DNA of 64,000 nucleotides from JACZSB01 sp965372015 (GTDB lineage: Bacteria > Fidelibacterota > Marinisomatia > SCGC-AAA003-L08 > TS1B11). The position numbers and the translations under genes were made by a program. Position 1 is the first letter of the stretch. Each line of letters starts with the position of its first letter. The notes beneath the pieces are model-generated. The model ran no database searches and had not been told where the DNA came from. It saw only the letters and a list, made by a program, of their open reading frames with translations. This document shows, one piece after another, positions 37,796 to 47,645 of the stretch. The stretch covers positions 1 to 64,000 of the forward strand of contig CBDVAP010000002.1 in assembly GCA_965372015.1 (NCBI GenBank), written 5' to 3'.

Positions 37796-39055
37796 TCAGG
37801 CCCGCACTTTGCGCCGCACCAGGGCAGGCTGCTTGTCCCCGCTGACCACCTCCTTGGTGATCACGCAGCGCTCCACCCCTTCCATGGACGGCAGGCGGTA
37901 CATGACGTCCAGCATGGCCCCTTCCAGGATGGACCGCAGCCCCCGGGCGCCGGTCTTGCGCTTGGCGGCCTGGCGCACCACTTCCTTGAGCGCCGCCGGC
38001 TTGAACTCCAGGGCGATATCCTCCATGGCGAACAGCTTCTGATACTGCCGTACCAGGGCATTGCGCGGCTGGGTAAGGATAGCCAACAGGGCCTCTTCAC
38101 TAAGCTCTTCGAGGGCACAGGTCACAGGCAACCGGCCCACCAGCTCCGGGATGAAGCCGAACCGTACCAGGTCCTCCGGCTCCACCTGTTGCAATAGGCG
38201 GGTGATATCCAGCGAGTGCTTGCTTTTAACCTGGGCCTTGAAGCCCATGGCCGAGGACTGCACCCGCTTCTGGATGATGGTCTCCATCCCCTCGAAGGTG
38301 CCGCCGCAGATGAACAGGATATGCTTTGTGTCGATATTCAGCAGGTTCTGCTCGGGGTGTTTGCGGCCCCCCTTGGGCGGCACGGACGCGACGGTGCCCT
38401 CCAGGATTTTGAGCAGCGCTTGCTGCACCCCCTGGCCCGACACGTCCCGGGTGATGGAAATGTTCACTTCCTTACGGCTGATCTTGTCCAGCTCGTCGAT
38501 GTAGATTATGCCCTTTTCGGCCCGCGAGAGGTCAAAATCAGCCGCCTGTAGCAGCCGTAGGATGATGTTCTCCACATCCTCGCCCACGTAGCCTGCTTCG
38601 GTGAGGGCAGTCGCGTCGGCGATGGCGAAGGGCACGTCCAGAAAGCGCGCCAACGTCTGGGCGATAAGGGTCTTACCGGTGCCGGTGGGACCGATCAGCA
38701 GGATGTTGCTCTTCTCGATCTCCACGTCATCGTCGTCATCTACCTTGGCGGTAATCCGCTTGTAGTGATTGTAGACCGCCACCGCCACGGTCTTCTTGGC
38801 CTGTTCCTGACCGATGATGTAGCGGTCCAGCTCGGCTTTGATTTCGGCGGGGCTGGGCAGCCGCTCTAAGACGAATTCTTCACTTTGACGGCGGGTCTGC
38901 TGCACCACCTTGGCCGAGGCCCACACGCATTCCTCACAGATTTGAATCCCTCGGGGGCCGGCCACCATCACCGGCACTTCCTGGCGGGTGCGGCCACAGA
39001 AAGCACACACTTGGGCCGTATCATCCCCTGGCGTCTGTGAGTCCGAATCGGGCAT
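37796..39055 (-). CDS. clpX: ATP-dependent Clp protease ATP-binding subunit ClpX
   Basis: 419 residues. The N-terminal zinc-binding domain has Cys17, Cys20, Cys40 and Cys43. The AAA+ module shows [18 protein letters not shown] (Walker A), [11 protein letters not shown] (Walker B) and [10 protein letters not shown] (pore loop). ClpX unfolds substrates, including tmRNA-tagged proteins, and feeds them to ClpP. It lies 2 bp after clpP in a tig-clpP-clpX operon. Confidence 0.98.
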   Translation of the reverse strand: MPDSDSQTPGDDTAQVCAFCGRTRQEVPVMVAGPRGIQICEECVWASAKVVQQTRRQSEEFVLERLPSPAEIKAELDRYIIGQEQAKKTVAVAVYNHYKRITAKVDDDDDVEIEKSNILLIGPTGTGKTLIAQTLARFLDVPFAIADATALTEAGYVGEDVENIILRLLQAADFDLSRAEKGIIYIDELDKISRKEVNISITRDVSGQGVQQALLKILEGTVASVPPKGGRKHPEQNLLNIDTKHILFICGGTFEGMETIIQKRVQSSAMGFKAQVKSKHSLDITRLLQQVEPEDLVRFGFIPELVGRLPVTCALEELSEEALLAILTQPRNALVRQYQKLFAMEDIALEFKPAALKEVVRQAAKRKTGARGLRSILEGAMLDVMYRLPSMEGVERCVITKEVVSGDKQPALVRRKVRA

Positions 39056-39057
39056 GA

Positions 39058-39660
39058 TCAGTCGCGGGTTACCAGGATCTCGTCGATAATACCGTAGGCC
39101 TTGGCTTTCTCCGCAGACATGAAAAAGTTGCGGTCGGTGTCCTTCTCGACCTTACGCAGATTTTGCTTGGTAAGACCGGCCAGTAACCTGTTCAAGTCCT
39201 TCTTCAGCTTAATGATCTCCGTGGCCTGAATCTCAATATCCGAAGCCTGACCTTCTACGCCCCCCATAGGCTGGTGGATCATGATCCGAGCGTTGGGCAG
39301 GGCGGAACGCTTACCCGCAGCGCCGGCCGCCAGCAGTACAGCCCCCATGCTGGCCGCCTGGCCCATACAGATGGTGGCAATCTCCGGTTTGACGAACTGC
39401 ATGGTGTCCAGGATCGCCAGCCCTGCGGTGACCGTCCCGCCGGGAGTGTTAATATATAAGAAAATGTCTTTCTCCGGTTCCTCCGCCTCCAGAAATAGCA
39501 ACTGGGCGATGATCAGGCTGGCCACTGTGTCATCGATGGGAGTGCCCAGAAAGATGATCCGTTCCTTCAGCAGCCGGGAGTAAATATCATAGGCCCGCTC
39601 CCCACGGGAACTCTGCTCTACAACCATCGGCACCAGGACACTGCCATGCTCATTCATCAC
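39058..39660 (-). CDS. clpP: ATP-dependent Clp protease proteolytic subunit ClpP
   Basis: 200 residues. The catalytic residues are Ser104 ([14 protein letters not shown]), His129 ([10 protein letters not shown]) and Asp176 ([13 protein letters not shown]). It forms the tetradecameric protease chamber. Its start overlaps the stop of the trigger-factor gene by 4 bp. Confidence 0.98.
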   Translation of the reverse strand: MMNEHGSVLVPMVVEQSSRGERAYDIYSRLLKERIIFLGTPIDDTVASLIIAQLLFLEAEEPEKDIFLYINTPGGTVTAGLAILDTMQFVKPEIATICMGQAASMGAVLLAAGAAGKRSALPNARIMIHQPMGGVEGQASDIEIQATEIIKLKKDLNRLLAGLTKQNLRKVEKDTDRNFFMSAEKAKAYGIIDEILVTRD

Positions 39661-40943
39661 TTGCCACCAACCTTCCTGAGTTCATTCGAGGATTTATGCA
39701 CTACCTTGATTTTGGCATGCTCCTTCAGCCGGGCCATCAACCGGCTGGTACGTAGTTCTTCCTTGAGATTGCGCCGGTTTTCCGGGCGCCGGTAGAAGTT
39801 TCTGATCCGCTGGGTCTCCTCACCGTTGCCGGCGGCCAAGTCCTCTATCCGCTGCTTCAGGGCATCATCGTCCACGGTGATGTCCTCTTCCTGCAACAAC
39901 CGGGTCCGCAGCAGGAACCACTTGATGTTCCAATTGATGGAGGCCCGATGCTCATCCCGTACCGCTTCCCGGTCGATCTCCTCCGGCCGTATTCCGTCCT
40001 GTTGGATCTCATTGATAACATTATCGAGATAGTTCTCGAACATTGATGCCGGTGCTTCTAAGTCGGCGTTACGGACAAAGTGATCAGCGATCTCCCGGGT
40101 GAGACGTCGCTCGGCGTCCCGCTCGAAGGAGGCCTGGATGCGTTGACGCAGGTTTTGGCGCAGCTGCGCCACGTCTTCCGCGCCGGGGTCCGCCTGCCGA
40201 GCGAAAGCGTCATCCAGATCAGGCAGGATGCGCTCGGTTACTTGCCGGACGGTCACCTCGTAGTGGGTGGGCGGCCCAGCATCTGATGGAATGGTCACCC
40301 GGCGCGTATCGCCGCTCCGGGCGCCACTCAGCCGTTGCAGGTTCTCACCGCCGAAGGGACCGTCGGCATTCAGCTGGATGTACTGGTTCTCCGCTTTCCG
40401 ACCGATGAGGGGGGTGCCGGCCTCGTCCACCTCCTGCAGGTCCGCCAGGACGAAGTGATCCTCGGAGGCCCCATCATCAACGGTTTTGAGAGTGGCCTGC
40501 TGGCGCCGTAAATCCTCCACGGCCCGTTCCACGTCATCATCTTCTACATCGAATATGATCTGCTGGAATTTCAGGCCCTTGGTATAATTGGGCAACAGCA
40601 CTTCAGGTTCCACTTCGAAAGTGGCCTCAAATCGCAGGCTTTCCCCCTCGTGGAAATGCACCTCCCGGATAGTTGCCTGGTTGATCGGTTTCAACCCCGA
40701 TTCATCCAGACCGGCCACGTAATATTCCTGAACGGCCGTTTCGGCGAAATCGGCTTCGGCCACCGGGCCGTACTGCCGCCGGATGATTTGCGGAGGCACC
40801 TTGCCCTTCCGAAAACCGGGCAGCTTGACCTTCTTGGTGAACTTGCGCAGGAAAGCCGCATATTTCCCTTCCAGCTCCTCCCAGGGCACCGCCACAACCA
40901 GCCGCCTGGTGTAATCGTTTATGACGGTAGCGTCACACTGCAT
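39657..40943 (-). CDS. tig: Trigger factor (ribosome-associated chaperone)
   Basis: 428 residues from the ATG at 40943. The N-terminal ribosome-binding domain has the signature [19 protein letters not shown]. The middle region corresponds to the FKBP-type PPIase domain but is shortened and divergent ([19 protein letters not shown]), and the long helical C-terminal chaperone domain follows. Trigger factor binds near the exit tunnel and folds nascent chains. The frame is open 78 codons further upstream, but that part has no family similarity and would overlap the chorismate mutase gene on the other strand. Confidence 0.95.
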   Translation of the reverse strand: MQCDATVINDYTRRLVVAVPWEELEGKYAAFLRKFTKKVKLPGFRKGKVPPQIIRRQYGPVAEADFAETAVQEYYVAGLDESGLKPINQATIREVHFHEGESLRFEATFEVEPEVLLPNYTKGLKFQQIIFDVEDDDVERAVEDLRRQQATLKTVDDGASEDHFVLADLQEVDEAGTPLIGRKAENQYIQLNADGPFGGENLQRLSGARSGDTRRVTIPSDAGPPTHYEVTVRQVTERILPDLDDAFARQADPGAEDVAQLRQNLRQRIQASFERDAERRLTREIADHFVRNADLEAPASMFENYLDNVINEIQQDGIRPEEIDREAVRDEHRASINWNIKWFLLRTRLLQEEDITVDDDALKQRIEDLAAGNGEETQRIRNFYRRPENRRNLKEELRTSRLMARLKEHAKIKVVHKSSNELRKVGGK

Positions 40944-41156
40944 TTGGATAGATCGACCTGCTTTGGATTCCCAACATAACGGCCGAAACTTACCATGTCC
41001 GGCCACCAAGATACAGTCCCATTCGTGGCCATTGCTCGGGCCGTCCATCAGGATCGGGGCGGGAACGCATTGCTTGTTTATGTACCGGTAGTGCTTGTAA
41101 CCTAACTGGTGGCCGCAAAGGCGAAGGTATCCCGAAAACAAATACGATGGCCTGAT

Positions 41157-41453
41157 ATGGAAACTCACACACCCCAAGAGCCGTCATTGACCCAGCTGCG
41201 CACTGAAATCGACCGAATCGATCGCGAGTTGTTCTCTCTGATCGCCCGGCGGATGACGCTGGCCAGAGTGATCAGAGACCATAAACGAGCCCGGGGATTG
41301 CCCATCAGGGACCCGGTGCGGGAGGCTCAGCTCAAAGCGCGCCTGAAGGAATTCGCCACCGGTGTGTTGGAACCTAGACACGTGGAGGAATTGGCCGCTG
41401 TGCTGATCAGAATTTCGCGGGACCTGCAAGCGCCGGCCACCGAAGGTCGATAG
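41157..41453 (+). CDS. aroQ: Chorismate mutase, AroQ class
   Basis: 98 residues from the ATG at 41157; an open GTG extension of 16 codons is less likely. The all-helical AroQ fold is recognised by LRTEIDRIDRELFSLIARRMTLA, followed by IRDHKR and PIRDPVREAQ, which carry the active-site Arg and Lys residues. It converts chorismate to prephenate, the first step toward Phe and Tyr. It precedes the aromatic operon on the same strand but lies upstream of the attenuator, so it can be expressed independently. Confidence 0.9.
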   Translation: METHTPQEPSLTQLRTEIDRIDRELFSLIARRMTLARVIRDHKRARGLPIRDPVREAQLKARLKEFATGVLEPRHVEELAAVLIRISRDLQAPATEGR

Positions 41454-41518
41454 GGCTGGTCATTTTGCCCCCTCACTCAAGAGGAGAAATTACCGACTCA
41501 AGCAGCTTTAAAAACCGG

Positions 41519-41547
41519 TTGCCATCCGGTATCACTGATACTAAAAT
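41519..41547 (+). promoter_or_regulatory. Candidate sigma70-type promoter, distal
   Basis: TTGCCA (41519-41524), a 17-bp spacer and TAAAAT (41542-41547). Each hexamer differs from consensus at one position. Transcription would begin near 41554, about 270 nt before the leader peptide. Confidence 0.5.
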
Positions 41548-41755
41548 TGCCGCTGAGTGCCAGTTTAATACAGCCTTCAAGGAGTAACCATGACCGAAGC
41601 ACAAACAAGGCCCGTGTAACGTGAGGATGATGGACGTCGGAAGAAATGAAGAACGCCGCAATGCCGAATTAAAGGTAGAGGCCGACCGCCGGTTAGAAAA
41701 TAGCTAGCCCCTTCGTCCGGTTTCAATCCCGATCGAGGATTCGGCCCCTAGCCGG

Positions 41756-41783
41756 TTGAGTCCTAAACCACCCTGTCTAAAAA
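41756..41783 (+). promoter_or_regulatory. Candidate sigma70-type promoter, proximal to the leader peptide
   Basis: TTGAGT (41756-41761), a 16-bp spacer and TAAAAA (41778-41783). The start would be near 41790, giving a 35-nt untranslated leader before the trpL-like peptide, the usual layout for attenuators. The match is weaker than that of the distal promoter. Confidence 0.4.
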
Positions 41784-41824
41784 AAAGATGACTGCGGCTG
41801 CAATGCTGCCTAAATTCGGTCGTC

Positions 41825-41887
41825 ATGATTTCAACCCGCTTGGTTCGATTTTACTTTTATTATTGGTGGCAGCCCCCACAGGGTTAA
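41825..41887 (+). CDS. Aromatic leader peptide (trpL-like) with FYFYYWW run
   Basis: A 20-codon frame, ATG to TAA, encoding MISTRLVRFYFYYWWQPPQG. Codons 9-15 are TTT TAC TTT TAT TAT TGG TGG. It ends 102 bp before trpE and overlaps the first arm of an antiterminator hairpin. Seven aromatic codons in a row are very unlikely by chance, and the position is that of a classical leader peptide. Stalling of the ribosome at Phe, Tyr or Trp codons would signal shortage of that amino acid. The ribosome-binding site is weak (CGG about 6 bases upstream). Confidence 0.85.
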   Translation: MISTRLVRFYFYYWWQPPQG

Positions 41888-41957
41888 CCTGGCGCCCGTA
41901 ACACTAGTAATTGAGACCCAGCGCGAGTGACCCTGTTCAAAGTGGACGGGGTTTTTT
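41878..41957 (+). promoter_or_regulatory. Transcription attenuator of the aromatic operon
   Basis: Terminator: ACCCTGTTC (41930-41938) pairs with GGACGGGGT (41944-41952) over a 5-base loop and runs into TTTTTT. Antiterminator: ACAGGGTTA (41878-41886), at the end of the leader ORF, pairs over 9 bp with TGACCCTGT (41928-41936). The two structures share 41930-41936 and exclude each other. A ribosome that finishes the leader covers 41878-41886 and the terminator forms; one stalled at the aromatic codons leaves it free, and transcription continues into trpE. AACCC (41833-41837) can pair with GGGTT (41881-41885) as a protective arm. Confidence 0.8.
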
Positions 41958-41989
41958 ATTATTACGGCAACTAAAAGGCCTGAATCTTG

Positions 41990-43453
41990 ATGGACTTCGA
42001 ACAATTTGCCGCCTTGGCCGGAAAGCATACGGCCGTCCCGGTGTATCGCAAGGTGTTGGCGGACCTGCTGACACCGGTGTCGGCCTACATGCGCTTAGCC
42101 GAGGTCTTCCGGCCCACGGTGTTGTTGGAGTCGGTGGAGGGCGGCCGCCAGTTCACTCGCTATTCGTATATTTGCCTTGAGCCCCGCCTGCGCTTGACTC
42201 ATGCCCATGGTGAGACGTTCCTTGAAGACCAGGCCGGCCGTCACAAAACCGGCGATCCTTTGTTGGTGGCCATGAAGAAAGTACTGGCGGAATACCAACC
42301 CCCCGAGTTGGAGGAAGTGCCCAGCTTTTGCGGCGGTTGGGTGGGTTATTTGGGTTATGAGACGGTAACCTGGACAGAGGACATTCCTGTGCACCCGGCC
42401 GGGGAAAAGGACATCCCGGACGCCGTTTTCCTGCTGTTCGAAACGGTCATGGCCTTCGACCATCTCAAACAGGAAATCATAATCTGCCACACGACCCGTA
42501 TAGACCGGGACCGGCCGCTGGAAGAACAATATAAAGAGGCCCTGGCCGTGGTGGACCGGGTGGGCGAGAACCTGCACACCGACATCGACTATCAGACCCC
42601 CAACAAAACCGCAGCCTCGGAGCTGACCGCCAATATGACCAAAGGACAGTTTATGGCAGCGGTGCAACAGGCCCGGGAATATATTTTCGCCGGGGACGTA
42701 TTCCAGCTGGTGTTGAGCCAGTGTTTCCAGCGGGTTAGCGCAGTGGAACCCCTCACACTCTACCGTGCCCTGCGCAACATCAACCCGTCACCCTACTTGT
42801 TCTGTCTGCAGCTGGAGGATTTCGCTGTAATCGGGGCTTCACCGGAGCTGTTGGTGAAAGTCGAAGATAATGAGATGATCATTCGTCCGATTGCCGGCAC
42901 CCGCCCCCGGGGCAAGAATCGGGTAGAGGACGGCCGGCTGGCAGAGGAACTTCTGGCCGACGAAAAGGAACGGGCCGAGCACCTGATGCTGGTGGACTTA
43001 GGGCGCAATGACGTCGGTCGAGTCAGCCGGCTGGGGTCGGTTGAGGTGCACAGATTCATGACCGTGGAAAAATATAGCCATGTGATGCATATCGTCAGCG
43101 ATGTCCGGGGGCAGCTGGAAGCAGATAAGGATATCTTCGACGCCCTGCTCTCCGGTTTCCCGGCGGGGACCCTCACGGGAGCACCCAAGATTCGGGCCAT
43201 GGAACTGATCAACGAGCTGGAGCCGGACCGCCGGGGAATCTATTCCGGCGCCTTGGGTTACGCCGATTTTCATGGCAACCTGAACACCTGTGTGGTCATC
43301 CGGACCCTGCTCCACCAGGATAATGTGATCAGTTTCCAGAGCGGGGCAGGCATTGTGGCCGATTCCGACCCCCAAACTGAATACGACGAGTCCATGAGCA
43401 AAGCTATGGCTATCATGCGGGCCATCGATTTTGCCGAAAACGGTTTGCAATGA
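41990..43453 (+). CDS. trpE: Anthranilate synthase component I
   Basis: 487 residues. The N-terminal domain keeps the LLES motif (VLLESVEGGRQFTRYSY), which forms the tryptophan feedback pocket. The C-terminal chorismate-binding domain has IAGTRPRGKNRVEDGRLAEELLADEKERAEHLMLVDLGRNDVGRV-type motifs and GFPAGTLTGAPKIRAMELI. With TrpG it converts chorismate and glutamine to anthranilate. It is the first structural gene after the attenuator and overlaps trpG by 4 bp. Confidence 0.98.
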   Translation: MDFEQFAALAGKHTAVPVYRKVLADLLTPVSAYMRLAEVFRPTVLLESVEGGRQFTRYSYICLEPRLRLTHAHGETFLEDQAGRHKTGDPLLVAMKKVLAEYQPPELEEVPSFCGGWVGYLGYETVTWTEDIPVHPAGEKDIPDAVFLLFETVMAFDHLKQEIIICHTTRIDRDRPLEEQYKEALAVVDRVGENLHTDIDYQTPNKTAASELTANMTKGQFMAAVQQAREYIFAGDVFQLVLSQCFQRVSAVEPLTLYRALRNINPSPYLFCLQLEDFAVIGASPELLVKVEDNEMIIRPIAGTRPRGKNRVEDGRLAEELLADEKERAEHLMLVDLGRNDVGRVSRLGSVEVHRFMTVEKYSHVMHIVSDVRGQLEADKDIFDALLSGFPAGTLTGAPKIRAMELINELEPDRRGIYSGALGYADFHGNLNTCVVIRTLLHQDNVISFQSGAGIVADSDPQTEYDESMSKAMAIMRAIDFAENGLQ

Positions 43454-44019
43454 TTCTGGTGCTGGACAATTACGACTCGTTCACCTATAACCTGGTGCAG
43501 TTTATCGGCCTGATCACGGCGGACATTAAGGTGGTGCGCAATGACTCGCTAACGGTGGAGGAGATCGCGGTGCTGGCCCCGGAACGGATCGTAATTTCAC
43601 CTGGCCCCGGCCGCCCGGAGGATGCCGGTATCTCCATCGCCCTGGTGCAGCGCTGGGGAGCGGAAATCCCGATCCTGGGCATCTGCCTGGGGCACCAGGC
43701 CATCGCGGCGGCTTTTGGCGGGCAAGTCGTTCGGGCGCCGGAAGTGGTGCACGGCAAAGTGTCGACCATCAGCCATGACGGCGACCCGATCTTCGCCGGC
43801 CTCGACAGTCCCTTCCAGGCCACCCGCTACCACTCACTGGTGGCCGATGAGGCCAGCCTGTCGCCCGACCTGCAGGTAACAGCCCGCACGGATAACGGAC
43901 TCATTATGGGCTTGCGGCACCGCCACTTCCTGCTGGTGGGCCTGCAGTTCCACCCTGAATCGATTATGACCGACAATGGACCACGGATGATAGCTAATTT
44001 TATCAAGGGGATTAAATGA
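43450..44019 (+). CDS. trpG: Anthranilate synthase component II, glutamine amidotransferase
   Basis: 189 residues, a class I amidotransferase with Cys79 (GICLGHQAI), His168 and Glu170 (LQFHPESI). It supplies ammonia to TrpE. It is a separate protein, not fused to TrpD as in enterobacteria. Its start and stop both overlap neighbouring genes by 4 bp. Confidence 0.97.
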   Translation: MILVLDNYDSFTYNLVQFIGLITADIKVVRNDSLTVEEIAVLAPERIVISPGPGRPEDAGISIALVQRWGAEIPILGICLGHQAIAAAFGGQVVRAPEVVHGKVSTISHDGDPIFAGLDSPFQATRYHSLVADEASLSPDLQVTARTDNGLIMGLRHRHFLLVGLQFHPESIMTDNGPRMIANFIKGIK

Positions 44020-45014
44020 AGGATATCCTTAATCAATTACTCGGTCACCGGGACCTGTCGATGGATCAGGCCCGGGAGGCCATGTACCGGATCATGTCCG
44101 GTGAATTCAGCGACCTGCAGATCGCCGGTTTTTTAGTCGCGCTGCGGTCTAAAGGGGAGACCTCCTCCGAGATTGCCGGCTTCGCCCAGGCCATGCGGGA
44201 GAAGATGATCAAGGTGCCCATAACCGTAGAGGCCATCGACGTGTGCGGCACCGGCGGCGACGCCAAGGGTACTTTCAACATATCCACCGCCGCTTCCTTT
44301 GTGGTAGCCGGGGGGGGGGTACCGGTGGCCAAACATGGCAACCGTTCCATAACCAGCAAGTCCGGGTCGGCCGATGTGTTGTCGGCCCTGGGCGTGGACA
44401 TCACCAAGCCGCCGGAGGAGGTGGCCCGCGCGGTGGACACTATCGGGATCGGGTTCATGTTCGCCCCCTCCCTGCACCCCGCCATGAAACACGTCATGCC
44501 GGCCCGCCAAGCCCTGGCCATCCGCACCGTATTCAATATACTCGGGCCACTGTGCAACCCGGCCGGGGTCAAGCGGCAGGTGATGGGTATTTTCGATGGC
44601 ACCCTCACAGATATCCTGGCGAAGGTATTCAAGAAGTTGGGCGCCCAGCAGGCCTACCTGGTGCACGGCGAGGATGGGCTGGACGAGATTACCACCACCA
44701 CGGCCACCAAAGTCAGCCACCTGCTGGAAACCGGTGTTATCAAGTCCGGAGTAGTAAGTCCCCGCAGCCTCGGTCTGTCGCCGGCCAAAATGTCGGACCT
44801 GCAAGGCGGCACCCCAAAGGACAATGCCCGGCTGATCCGGGAAATCCTGTCAGGTACGGCCGGACCGCCACGGGACATCGTAGTACTCAATGCCGCCGCC
44901 GGCCTGCTGGTGGGGGGTAAGGTTGCGGACCTACAAACCGGTATCGCTTTGGCCCAGGAGAGTATCGACAGCGGGCGGGCCCTCAAGGTGCTGGATAAAC
45001 TGATTGCCTTCTAA
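44016..45014 (+). CDS. trpD: Anthranilate phosphoribosyltransferase
   Basis: 332 residues. The PRPP-binding site CGTGGDAKGTFNISTAASF is complete, followed by KHGNRSITSKSGSADVLSALG. It couples anthranilate to PRPP in the second step of Trp synthesis. Confidence 0.98.
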   Translation: MKDILNQLLGHRDLSMDQAREAMYRIMSGEFSDLQIAGFLVALRSKGETSSEIAGFAQAMREKMIKVPITVEAIDVCGTGGDAKGTFNISTAASFVVAGGGVPVAKHGNRSITSKSGSADVLSALGVDITKPPEEVARAVDTIGIGFMFAPSLHPAMKHVMPARQALAIRTVFNILGPLCNPAGVKRQVMGIFDGTLTDILAKVFKKLGAQQAYLVHGEDGLDEITTTTATKVSHLLETGVIKSGVVSPRSLGLSPAKMSDLQGGTPKDNARLIREILSGTAGPPRDIVVLNAAAGLLVGGKVADLQTGIALAQESIDSGRALKVLDKLIAF

Positions 45015-45023
45015 TAACCAAAG

Positions 45024-45815
45024 ATGACGATTCTAGACGAAATAGTAGCCTATAAACGGGAGCAGGTGCGGGAGCTGTGCCGGCGGCATCCATTACCAAT
45101 CCCGGCCCAACGCCCGGACCCGGCCCGCGACTTTTCAAGCGCGCTGGCACGTCCCGGCCTACAGGTGATCGCCGAGATCAAGCGCCGCTCACCTTCCCGG
45201 GGGGCTATCCGCCCGGATATCGATCCAGCCGACCTGGCGCGACAGTACCAGGCCGCCGGGGCCGCCGCCATATCAGTCTTGACCGACGACAAATATTTCG
45301 GCGGCAGCTTGCAACACTTGCAGATGGTCCGGGCCGCCGTGGACCTGCCGGTGCTGCGCAAGGACTTTATCATCGATCCCTACCAGGTGCATGAATCGGC
45401 GGCGGCCGGGGCGGATGCCATTCTGCTGATCGCCGACTGCCTGGATGAAACTGTTTTGGCCGAGCTGTATGAGCTGGCCGGTTCGGTGGGACTGCAAGTG
45501 CTGGTGGAGGGTTACTCGGACCACAGTCTGGCGGCCATCCGCCGGCTGGCTCCCCAGGTCGCCGGGATCAACTCCCGCGATTTGGCTACTATGCAGGTGA
45601 ATCTGGCGGGAATGCTTGAACGCCGTTCGCTATTGCCGGAGCAGGCAATCCAGGTGGCCGAATCGGGAATCGCCTCCACTGATGACCTGCGAGCTGTTGC
45701 CTCAGCAGGCTTCGATGCCGCCTTAATCGGGACGACCCTGTTGCTTACGGGTGACCCCGGTGCTAACCTGAGAGCCCTGTTGGCCGGAAGGCCTCTTCCT
45801 GAGGAGGCGGTATGA
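45024..45815 (+). CDS. trpC: Indole-3-glycerol phosphate synthase
   Basis: 263 residues with a TIM-barrel. VIAEIKRRSPSRGAI is the family signature, followed by ISVLTDDKYFGGSLQHL, LRKDFIIDPYQVHES and GINSRDLATMQV. It starts 9 bp after trpD and overlaps trpF by 4 bp. It is not fused to TrpF. Confidence 0.97.
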   Translation: MTILDEIVAYKREQVRELCRRHPLPIPAQRPDPARDFSSALARPGLQVIAEIKRRSPSRGAIRPDIDPADLARQYQAAGAAAISVLTDDKYFGGSLQHLQMVRAAVDLPVLRKDFIIDPYQVHESAAAGADAILLIADCLDETVLAELYELAGSVGLQVLVEGYSDHSLAAIRRLAPQVAGINSRDLATMQVNLAGMLERRSLLPEQAIQVAESGIASTDDLRAVASAGFDAALIGTTLLLTGDPGANLRALLAGRPLPEEAV

Positions 45816-46447
45816 TCCCGGTCAAGATTTGCGGTCTCACCAACACCGAGGATGCGCAGTTGGCGGTGCGGCTGGGAGCGGCCGCCGTCGGGATGATCTT
45901 CTTTGAGGCCAGTCCCCGTTGTGTCGCCCCCGCCCAAGCCCGAGCGATCACCGCCGGGTTGGATAGCGCCGTGACTAAGGTGGGGATATTCGTCAACGAG
46001 CCGCCGGAGCAGGTCAACGCCGTGGTATCTGCGGTGGGATTGGACCTGGTACAGCTCAGCGGTGACGAGTCGCCGGAGGACTGTACTCGCATTACCGTTC
46101 CGGTGATCAAGACCCTGCATGTTGGCCAAGATTTTGATGCTGCGTTGGCCTCCGGTTACGATGTCCGGGCGCTGCTGCTGGACACTCACCGGCGCGGTAG
46201 CTACGGCGGCACCGGCCAGTCTTTCGATTGGCAGGCCATTGATCGCGGCGCCCTCCACCGACCGGTGGTTCTCTCCGGCGGGCTGCACGCCGGTAATATC
46301 CTGGAGGGGATCGCAACACTGGCCCCGGACGCGGTTGACCTTGGCAGCGGCGTGGAAGCGGCGCCCGGCCGGAAAGACCCGGAAAAATTGGCGGCCCTGT
46401 TCGCCGCCTTGAAAAGTACTCGAGCCACCGATGCCGTCCTCTTCTAA
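45812..46447 (+). CDS. trpF: Phosphoribosylanthranilate isomerase
   Basis: 211 residues. The N-terminal [27 protein letters not shown] with the catalytic Cys and the C-terminal phosphate-binding region ([19 protein letters not shown], with catalytic Asp [15 protein letters not shown]) identify it. The end overlaps the start of trpB by 17 bp. Confidence 0.96.
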   Translation: MIPVKICGLTNTEDAQLAVRLGAAAVGMIFFEASPRCVAPAQARAITAGLDSAVTKVGIFVNEPPEQVNAVVSAVGLDLVQLSGDESPEDCTRITVPVIKTLHVGQDFDAALASGYDVRALLLDTHRRGSYGGTGQSFDWQAIDRGALHRPVVLSGGLHAGNILEGIATLAPDAVDLGSGVEAAPGRKDPEKLAALFAALKSTRATDAVLF

Positions 46448-47645
46448 GCCACAGCGCTACTCGCAGCCCGACGACCACGGTCACTTCGGGGTCTACGGCG
46501 GCCAGTACGTCCCCGAAACATTGTTGCCGGCCCTGAAGGAACTGGAGGCCGCCTACCGCGCAGCCGGCCAGGATCAATCTTACTGGAAAGAGCTTAACCA
46601 GCTGGCGTCCCACTATGCCGGTCGCCCCACACCGCTGTATCATGCTCGCCGGATCAGTGCCCAGCTGGGTGTGGAGGTCTACCTCAAGCGGGAGGACTTA
46701 AACCACACCGGCGCCCATAAAATCAATAACGCCCTGGGGCAGGTATTGCTGGCCCGGCGGATGGGCAAGAGCCGAATCATCGCCGAGACCGGTGCCGGCC
46801 AGCATGGGGTGGCCACCGCCACCGTGTCCGCCCTGTTCGGCCTGGAGTGTGTGGTATATATGGGCGAGGAAGACATGCGGCGCCAGGCGTTGAACGTCTT
46901 CCGCATGGAGTTGCTGGGAGCCCAGGTCCGACCGGTGGGGTCCGGCAGCCGTACGCTGAAGGACGCCGTTAACGAGGCCATCCGTGATTGGGTAGCCACC
47001 GTGGAGCATACTCACTACCTGATCGGCTCGGTGGTGGGCCCTCACCCCTATCCCCTGCTGGTGCGCGATTTCCAGGCGGTGATCGGGCGGGAGGCCCGGG
47101 AGCAATATTCAAAGCAGGTGGGCGGCGTACCCGACCTGTTGCTGGCTTGCGTAGGCGGCGGTAGCAATGCCATCGGCCTATTTCACCCCTTTCTTGATAC
47201 TGACGTCCGGATGGTAGGTGTTGAGGCCGCCGGTCACGGCCTGGACTCCGGTGAGCATGCCGCCACTTTGACTAGGGGCACACCGGGAGTGCTGCACGGC
47301 TCGGCCGGTTACCTGCTGCAGACCGGCGACGGCCAGGTACGCCTGCCCCATTCCATCAGCGCCGGACTGGATTATCCCGGCGTGGGGCCTGAGCACAGCC
47401 TGCTCAAGGACCTGGGACAGGTGGAATACCTCACCGCCACCGATGAGGAAGCACTAGCGGCCTTTGGGTGGCTATCGGAACTCGAGGGAATTATCCCGGC
47501 CCTGGAGGTAGCCCACGCCCTGGCGCTGCTCCAGCAAAACCGGCTAGGACTGACGGACGGCAGCAAGGTCGTGGTTTGCCTGTCAGGACGAGGCGACAAG
47601 GACGTACAGACCGTGGCCCGGGCACTGGGCAGGGAATTGCCATGA
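46431..47645 (+). CDS. trpB: Tryptophan synthase beta subunit
   Basis: 404 residues. The PLP lysine is Lys97 in [19 protein letters not shown], and the phosphate-binding loop is [12 protein letters not shown]. It is of the TrpB1 type that pairs with TrpA. The start lies inside trpF, 17 bp before its end, and the stop overlaps trpA (ATGA). Confidence 0.98.
   Translation: MPSSSKPQRYSQPDDHGHFGVYGGQYVPETLLPALKELEAAYRAAGQDQSYWKELNQLASHYAGRPTPLYHARRISAQLGVEVYLKREDLNHTGAHKINNALGQVLLARRMGKSRIIAETGAGQHGVATATVSALFGLECVVYMGEEDMRRQALNVFRMELLGAQVRPVGSGSRTLKDAVNEAIRDWVATVEHTHYLIGSVVGPHPYPLLVRDFQAVIGREAREQYSKQVGGVPDLLLACVGGGSNAIGLFHPFLDTDVRMVGVEAAGHGLDSGEHAATLTRGTPGVLHGSAGYLLQTGDGQVRLPHSISAGLDYPGVGPEHSLLKDLGQVEYLTATDEEALAAFGWLSELEGIIPALEVAHALALLQQNRLGLTDGSKVVVCLSGRGDKDVQTVARALGRELP

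Larger units (their letters stand above)
41454..41824. other. Promoter region of the aromatic amino acid operon
   Basis: 371 bp between the chorismate mutase gene and the leader peptide. It contains two sigma70-like promoter candidates, listed separately, and two very short ATG frames: 9 codons at 41590, and 26 codons from 41624 (MMDVGRNEERRN...). Neither has a recognisable role. A short hairpin ACCGG / CCGGT at 41514-41530 overlaps the first promoter. Confidence 0.5.

Noticed and set aside
40944..41177. 78-residue N-terminal extension of trigger factor
   Set aside because: No similarity to the family, and it overlaps the chorismate mutase gene; the ATG at 40943 gives the normal length.
41514..41530. 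Hairpin ACCGG / CCGGT as terminator of the chorismate mutase gene
   Set aside because: No T-tract follows on the plus strand, and it overlaps the better supported promoter at 41519-41547.
41624..41704. 26-codon frame MMDVGRNEERRN... before the aromatic operon
   Set aside because: It contains no aromatic codons and no regulatory structure is attached to it; it is probably a chance frame.
41788..41901. Overlapping frame MTAAAMLPK...SILLLLLVAAP, a leucine-rich leader peptide candidate
   Set aside because: The Leu run is the forced frame-shifted reading of the TTT/TAT/TGG codons of the aromatic leader. The genes behind it make aromatic amino acids, not leucine.
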